From the NCBI GenBank assembly GCA_024364735.1, contig JAGFNQ010005178.1:229662-293661 (forward strand): a stretch of 64,000 nt of DNA, given 5' to 3'. The DNA comes from Boesenbergia rotunda. Lineage: Eukaryota; Streptophyta; Magnoliopsida; Zingiberales; Zingiberaceae. Numbering within the stretch: the first letter of the stretch is position 1; every line of letters starts with the position of its first letter. The notes beneath the pieces were generated by a model. It did no database searches, was not told the origin of the DNA, and saw only the letters and a program-made list of their open reading frames with translations. Shown here piece by piece: positions 58,695 through 64,000 of this stretch. The position numbers were made by a program, and so were the translations under genes.

Positions 58695-60840
58695 ACTCTT
58701 GGGCGTCTCGCATAAGCTACTAGTAAACTAAGATGTATCCCCCTAGATTATTCTCAATCATATTTAGAAGCAATTGAAAGGAAATTACCTAGGGTTGTCA
58801 ATTCTCAACAATCTAAACTCAATGGACTAGTATCTTGTCCTTAAATCAACAACTTAGCATACTTCATCCTTCATGATTCATTGAGATGAATTAACTCAAA
58901 AAACCTTTTAAAGGAAATTTTAAGTGGCTCTCTTCCTAAGTTCTAAGTTTTTGATGGAAGTGGAGCTCTCTCCAACACAACCATGGTTCTTGCACTACCA
59001 TAGGCTTGCTTATTATCTACTCTCCACTATCATTCTTGATTTGGATCCACATCTACAAAAGCTTATTTGAACAAGGTAAAGAAATATATGGAATGATAAA
59101 AATAGAAGTGTAATGAATGTTGATACTAAAGAATTATGATAAAGAAATTGATAAGGAAATATGACATGGTAAGGAAATATGGAAAGTAATATGACATAAT
59201 AAGAAAATATGGAAAAAGTAGAGAAAGTGGAAGATTTGGACACCCAAAAATGTTTCTAATGCACTTTGCCCTCTTCTGGTATCCTCTAATAAATTCTGAG
59301 CCAAGGGGAGTAAGGGGATCAACTAATTTGGGTGAGAATCCTCAAGAAACAGTGCTGAACTCTGTGCCAATTCTTCTGATTGGTCACTGGTCCGATCAGA
59401 CATTGCCTGATCGGACTGGGGATCAGACTGGATAGCTCCTGATCGGTCTGGAGACCGATCAGGCCTCCAACAGAAGCTGGTTTGCAGAATTTTGAAGCTG
59501 ACTTCTGCTGAAACTTCTCTTCTTTTCAATCAGTACCCCATCTCAGATTCCTCTAACTCCTTGTTCTCATCTTTCAACTCAGAAATCTACCTCATCTCCT
59601 GCCACTTCATATTTTTTTTCCTTTTTCTTTTCTTTTCTTTTCTTTTCTTTTCTTTCTTCTGTTTTTTTCAGCTGCTCTGTTTTTGCAGCTATGTTTTTTT
59701 TTCTTCAATGCCTTTCAATGGCTAGCTCCAACTTGCGCAATCTGAAATGTGTAGCCTTTCAAAACTTTTCAACTTGATAATATGGAATGAAATCATCCTT
59801 TTGTTCCTACTTTATACTTGGTCCAATGGAGTTTGTTTCTTATCCATAATTTGAACTTAAAGATATGTCTTTGCTCTCTAACTTTTTTTCCTTTTGCTTC
59901 ACTTTTCAAATCACACAAAATTCCCTTTTTCTTGCAACTGAGCTGATGGGTATGCTTGCAACTCATTCTTGATACAAAACTCCTTCAAATTGGCGCATCT
60001 TTGCTTGTTGGTTGCCAATTGCTTCAATTGTCCACATTCTATTTTTTTCTGTAAACTTACAGCTTCCATTTCAGTTTTTTTTCTCTTCCTGCATAACATA
60101 GAATTGGAGAACTCAAAGCTTCATTTGGAATTAGACTTAGCACAATTTACTTGTATATTGGCAAACTCTTCACACTGACCTCACTACAAGATAGAATGCT
60201 TGCATCCTCCCCCACACTTAAACTTTTATCCGTCTCGGGCAAAGTAACATCAAGAAACATTAAGGCACCCAAGTCCAATGAAAATACTATGATGAACATG
60301 AATGATTAGGGAAGGAAAATGGTATACAAAGTAGATAAACAAACAAAATTGCAAAAATGATATAAGAAAGGAAACAAAGTGATTCACCTCTATAAATGTG
60401 GTCAATCATAGAAATATAGCTTTGAAAGAACCTAAGCAAGTTCTAGAGTACAATCACATGTGTGTATCACAAATATCAGGCCAATCCTCACTAGATAAAA
60501 AGAATTCATCTCAAGTCATCAATCTAGAGTCCATAGCTAAGAAGTACTCAAGCATCCAAGAATTTTCATCCATTGGTTCAAATCCTAAGTCTTGACAACC
60601 AAATTTAATTTGCTTTCAAGGGACTCTAAAATGATATAAGAAAATCTAGATGGATACATTTATTCCTAATCATGCAAGAAATAAAATGCCAAAAGGGATA
60701 AAATAGTATCTACAATGAATCTTTATTTTCTCTACACTACCCAAATATTTCTTTGCAAGAACTCATTTTAAAAGGAAAATTACTACTTGAAAACATGAAA
60801 GTGATATTTACAATGAAATAAGAGTGTAAAGAAGAAACAA
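58695..60840 (-). other. family-N 3' non-coding region (copy 3)
   Basis: No coding frame. It contains a second AAGTGTGGGGGAG motif (near 60208), a TTTTC microsatellite (about 59620-59660) and GATCGGTC palindromes (59375-59465). Homologous to 30368-32740. Confidence 0.7.
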
Positions 60841-60847
60841 CTCCCCT

Positions 60848-63758
60848 TCAAATTGGGTAAAGAGCACGTAGCATCCATCTTGGGAGAACTATCCTCATGT
60901 GATCAATCTCATAGTGTGCATTCTCCCTTATTATCTTCGCATAAGTACATTCCGGGGGTCGAAGACGATTAAGGTTCAGAATCCATTCTTGGGGTAAATA
61001 ATTAAAAGTCAAAGTGAACTCGACCCCTCCCATTGCATGCTCCTTAGAAGTCCTTCCGAGAGGTTGTAGGCTGTTAAGTTTCAGTACCCATTCTAGAAGC
61101 CTACGGAATCCTGCAAAGCCCTATAAAGAAAATACCTTCCGCACGCATGCAGGGTAAGAAAGGAATGAAATATAAACAACCTCTACATAAAATGAATCAA
61201 GATATGCGTCACATCCAATAAAATCAATTTTCGGTACTTCTATGAATTTATCACAATTAGTATCTACACAGAGTGTATCAAGGAATTCATCACAACCAAT
61301 GAAATTAATTTTGGGTACCTCTATTAGTTTTTCACCATCAATTTCTGCATAGGATGTATAAAGTAATTCATCAGAACCAATAAAATCAACACTAGGTACC
61401 TCCATGAATTTTTCACAATCAATTTCTAAATAAGATGTATCAAGACATGCATCACAACCAATAAAATCAACGCTAGGTACCTCTATAGAATTTTCAGTGA
61501 GTTTCTACAAAAGATGTATCAAGAAATTTATCATAACCACTAAAATCAATAGTAGGTATCTCCATGAGTTTTTCACGAATAGCATCTACACAAGATGTAT
61601 CAAAAAATGTATCACAACCAACAAAATCAATACTAAGTACCTCTATGGAATTTTCACAATTATTATCCACATAAGATGTATCACAACATGCTTCACATTC
61701 AACTAAATCAATTTTAGGTGCCTCCATGGGGTTTTCACAATCAATTTCAGCATAAGATGTATCACAACATGCTTCACATTCAACTAAATCAATTTTAGGT
61801 GCCTCCATCAGTTTTTCACAATCAATTTCAGCATAAGATGTATCAAGAGATTCATCGCAACCAATAATAGGTACCTCAATGAATTTTTCTAAAGAAATAG
61901 GAGAAATACTTACCTGATCATGTTGAAGAATACCTGGAGGTTCTACAAGAGTAGATGTAACTATGGTCTTCTCCTGGTCATGTACAGGCTCCATCTCAGG
62001 CTCAGGTTCTGGTGGACATTCAACGAACACAAGTGATTCTTGGGTTCTTGCTTCCACCATACAAGTCCCTACACTTTCTGGCTTATCCGCTGAATCTCCT
62101 AATGTATCAATCAATGATGGTGGTCCCTGGGGCTCAGTGCAATCCCCTACACCTATAGATTCATCTCCAATGCATGCTTCCTCAGTAATATCTGCAACAA
62201 CCATATTAGAAAAAGTAGGACCAATATCAACTATATCATCACAAAATAAAAGATGAGAAGGGTCTTGTAGAGCTTCAGATTTGAATTCAAGGCTGTCACA
62301 AGCTTTTCTATCCATCTCCTCCAATGCCTCTGTAGACAATGACTCCTCAGTAGGTATGGGTGGTCCCTGGGGCTCAGTGCAATCCCCTACACTCTCAAAC
62401 CTATCCTCTGAAGGCATCTCAATCAGTATAGGTGATCCCTGGGGCTTAGTGCAATCCCCTACACCTATAGAATCATCTGTAACTGTAAGTGAATCTGAAA
62501 TACCCTCCAAATCAGTCTCCTCTACAGCAAATGTCTCCTCAGCCTCCTGTGAGCTAAAATCTCCTCCCACTATATCAAGTGAAACTTCATCAGCAATTAA
62601 ATCTTCCTCAACACCCTCATCTGAAATATCCATGCTAATGCTAGGAGGATCCTCTCTGGGGTGCTGTGAAAATGGTAAAGAGGCTTTGGATTTCTCCTTT
62701 TGAGCTGAAAATTTTGAAAGTGAACTCTGAATAGGAATTTCAGGAGGAATAGCTGCTGTAAGTGCCCTAATTTTGCTGATTTCTTCTTCTTCTTCCACCA
62801 AAATTGCAAGATCAATTGAAGAAGGTCTTAGGCTTGCACTAGGGGCACCTTGAACTGATATAGAATCAACTTTGGGGCTGTGTTGAGTGGGGAAATAGGC
62901 TGCTGGAAATTTTTCAGAAAAATCGACATTTGGAGTGTTTAAACTTGAAACAACCTCTTCATTTCTCAAAGTTATCGCATAATCATACCCCTTAAAATTT
63001 TGAGTAGCTTGAGAAGATGATTGGCTTAATCCCTGGGCTTGCATTTGATTCATTTCACTAACCAAGTGTCCCAGGTGTCTCTCAATGTTTTGAAGCATAG
63101 AATCATACTCTTGTTGTTGTAAACTTTTCTGTTGTATGATTTGTTCCATAATTTCCCCAAGTCTTTGTTGTTGAGCCTCCAGCTCACTGGAATCCTCAAA
63201 ATCTCCTTGGTTGATATATGACTCTTGTTGAACTTGAAATGCATCATTTGGTTGCTCAAAATCATGACTAGGCTATGAATTCTGAAAATAAGGTGGTTGG
63301 GGCTGATCAAATGGTTGATTTGGCTGCTGGAATTGCTGAAAATTGGGTTGGGAACTTGGTTGAAACTGCTGAAAATTATAGCTCTGAAAATTCTGGTTTT
63401 GAGGTTGAAATTGTTGTGGTGAGGGCTGAAACTGTGGAGGTTGAAAATTCTGATTGACTGGTTGAAAACTTTGCTGATTATAATTGTAACCTTGCTGAAA
63501 ATTTTGAAATTGTGGTTGAAATTGCTATTGTGGCAGATTGAAAGGTTGGTTTTGCTGAAAATTTGAATAAGGCTGCTGAAATTGTTGAAAAGGCTAACTT
63601 GGCTGAAAACCTTGCTGAAAATTTTGAAGTTGAGGTTGAAATTGATAATTTGGTTGCTGGTAATCTTGATAAGGCAAGAATGGTTAAAAATTTTGTTGAA
63701 AATTCTGGAATTGAGAATATGGTTGCTGAAAATTCTAATAATACTGATACTCTGCCAT
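60848..63758 (-). pseudogene. family-N protein, copy 3 (longest, broken)
   Basis: Unknown function. ATG at 63758 (MAEYQYY). One frame runs 754 codons to 61494 with five stops at expected glutamines (lower coordinates 63735, 63684, 63594, 63525, 63273; four TAG and one TAA). Its uninterrupted part, 63149-61494, is 551 residues. Order: FQQ-rich region; Q-rich helix (EIMEQIIQQKSLQQQEYDSM); IDLAILVEEEEEISKIRAL; acidic stretch; three GVGDCTEPQGPP-type motifs; ARTQESLVFVECPPEPEPEM; EPPGILQHDQVSISPISLEK; nine 27-residue repeats. A small indel at 61494 changes frame. Repeats continue to 61150, then a frame reads LEWVLKLN-like and EWILNLNRLRPPECTYAK to 60848. Repaired length would be about 970 residues. 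Confidence 0.8.
61150..61900 (-). repeat. nine ~81-bp coding repeats (copy 3)
   Basis: Units such as KLMEAPKIDLVECEACCDTS and KFIEVPKIDFIGCDAYLDSF. The first unit lacks three residues; one carries the frame-changing indel at 61494. Confidence 0.85.
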
Positions 63759-63947
63759 GGAACTGCTTGAATGAGTAGAAAAATTTTCAATAGCTTATCA
63801 AACTCTCAAGATCCCCACTTGCAGTCCTGGCCACAAAACAAACAAAAATGGTAGCAAATGTATACAAAAAGATAAAGCAAATGAAAACAGAATTAAAGAA
63901 TATAAATATTAAACACAAGCTCAAATTAAACAAACTCAACTAGTTAT

Positions 63948-63965
63948 TCCCCGGCAACGGCGCCA
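63948..63965 (-). other. primer binding site, tRNA-Asp type (perfect)
   Basis: Minus strand TGGCGCCGTTGCCGGGGA, an exact 18-base complement of the tRNA-Asp 3' end including CCA. Confidence 0.92.
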
Positions 63966-63971
63966 AAAATT

Positions 63972-64000
63972 TGATGGTAGCCCAATACCAGTGTCACGAT
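63972..64000 (-). mobile_element. family-N 5' LTR (copy 3), last 29 bp visible
   Basis: Matches 56931-56959 and runs off the window. Confidence 0.9.

Noticed and set aside
59620..59660. TTTTC repeat as a regulatory pyrimidine tract
   Set aside because: A simple microsatellite in the non-coding part of a retroelement, with no link to a gene.
63948..63965. tRNA-Asp gene end
   Set aside because: Only the 18-base 3' end is present, directly at an LTR junction; it is a primer binding site, not a tRNA gene.

Overview
The window looks like a repeat-dominated stretch of a large plant nuclear genome. LTR retrotransposons (Copia, Gypsy/Tat and one family I do not recognise), long-terminal-inverted-repeat DNA elements, a LINE tail and a minisatellite fill most of it. 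Only two host genes can be argued for. The best is an EXO70H-type exocyst gene at 41.1-42.9 kb. The other is a small frameshifted plant-specific gene at 47.5-47.9 kb. A GC-rich intronless EXO70H gene in AT-rich surroundings, together with the Copia gag types seen, suggests a monocot, perhaps Zingiberales. That is inference only. A 25-N assembly gap lies at 635-659.

Layout. 1-634: GA-rich and ~108-bp tandem repeats. 660-3481: 5' part of a minus-strand Copia element (broken gag, PBS, 1.47-kb LTR). 3482-4774: 3' remnant of another LTR. 4981-5800: plus-strand Copia relic (LTR tail, PBS, broken gag). 5879-9707: 3' part of a minus-strand Copia element (LTR, PPT, RT/RNase H relic). 9708-13734: 5' part of the first member of an undescribed-looking LTR family, here called family N. 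13735-20748: internally deleted Copia element with two LTRs and a zinc-knuckle ORF. 20749-25157: Gypsy Tat-like gag-PR-RT-RH, split by a family-N solo LTR with a perfect 5-bp TSD. 25158-35541: family-N member with both LTRs. 35542-37012: Copia-like LTR fragment full of short palindromes and hairpins. 38032-40773 and 42973-46993: two long inverted-repeat elements, each with a 9-bp imperfect TSD, bracketing EXO70H. 48.4-55.1 kb: old minus-strand Copia, interrupted by a young gag-only Copia element (50109-54165, TSD ACATA) and by a LINE tail with an 18-bp TSD. 55190-56710: about 18 copies of an 85-bp minisatellite. 56931-64000: third family-N member on the minus strand, running off the window.

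The most interesting object is family N, with three internal copies and one solo LTR. Its LTRs begin TGATAA and end in ATCA, and its PBS matches the 3' end of tRNA-Asp. Where the 3' end survives, its PPT is GTGTGGGGGAGT. It has no recognisable gag or pol. In their place all copies encode the same large unfamiliar protein: an FQQ-rich prion-like N-terminus, an acidic centre with GVGDCTEPQGPP motifs, 5, 7 or 9 tandem 27-residue repeats (EVPKIDFIGCD...LDTS), and a C-terminus with three W-L-LNRLQPP motifs. In the 25-35 kb copy the whole frame is free of indels and is broken only by five stops, every one at an expected glutamine codon.

The second theme is U3 design. Several Copia LTRs carry arrays of short hairpins whose stems vary with pairing preserved, followed by palindromic blocks (GGGCGCCC or GATCGGTC-N4-GACCGATC) just upstream of a TATA box.
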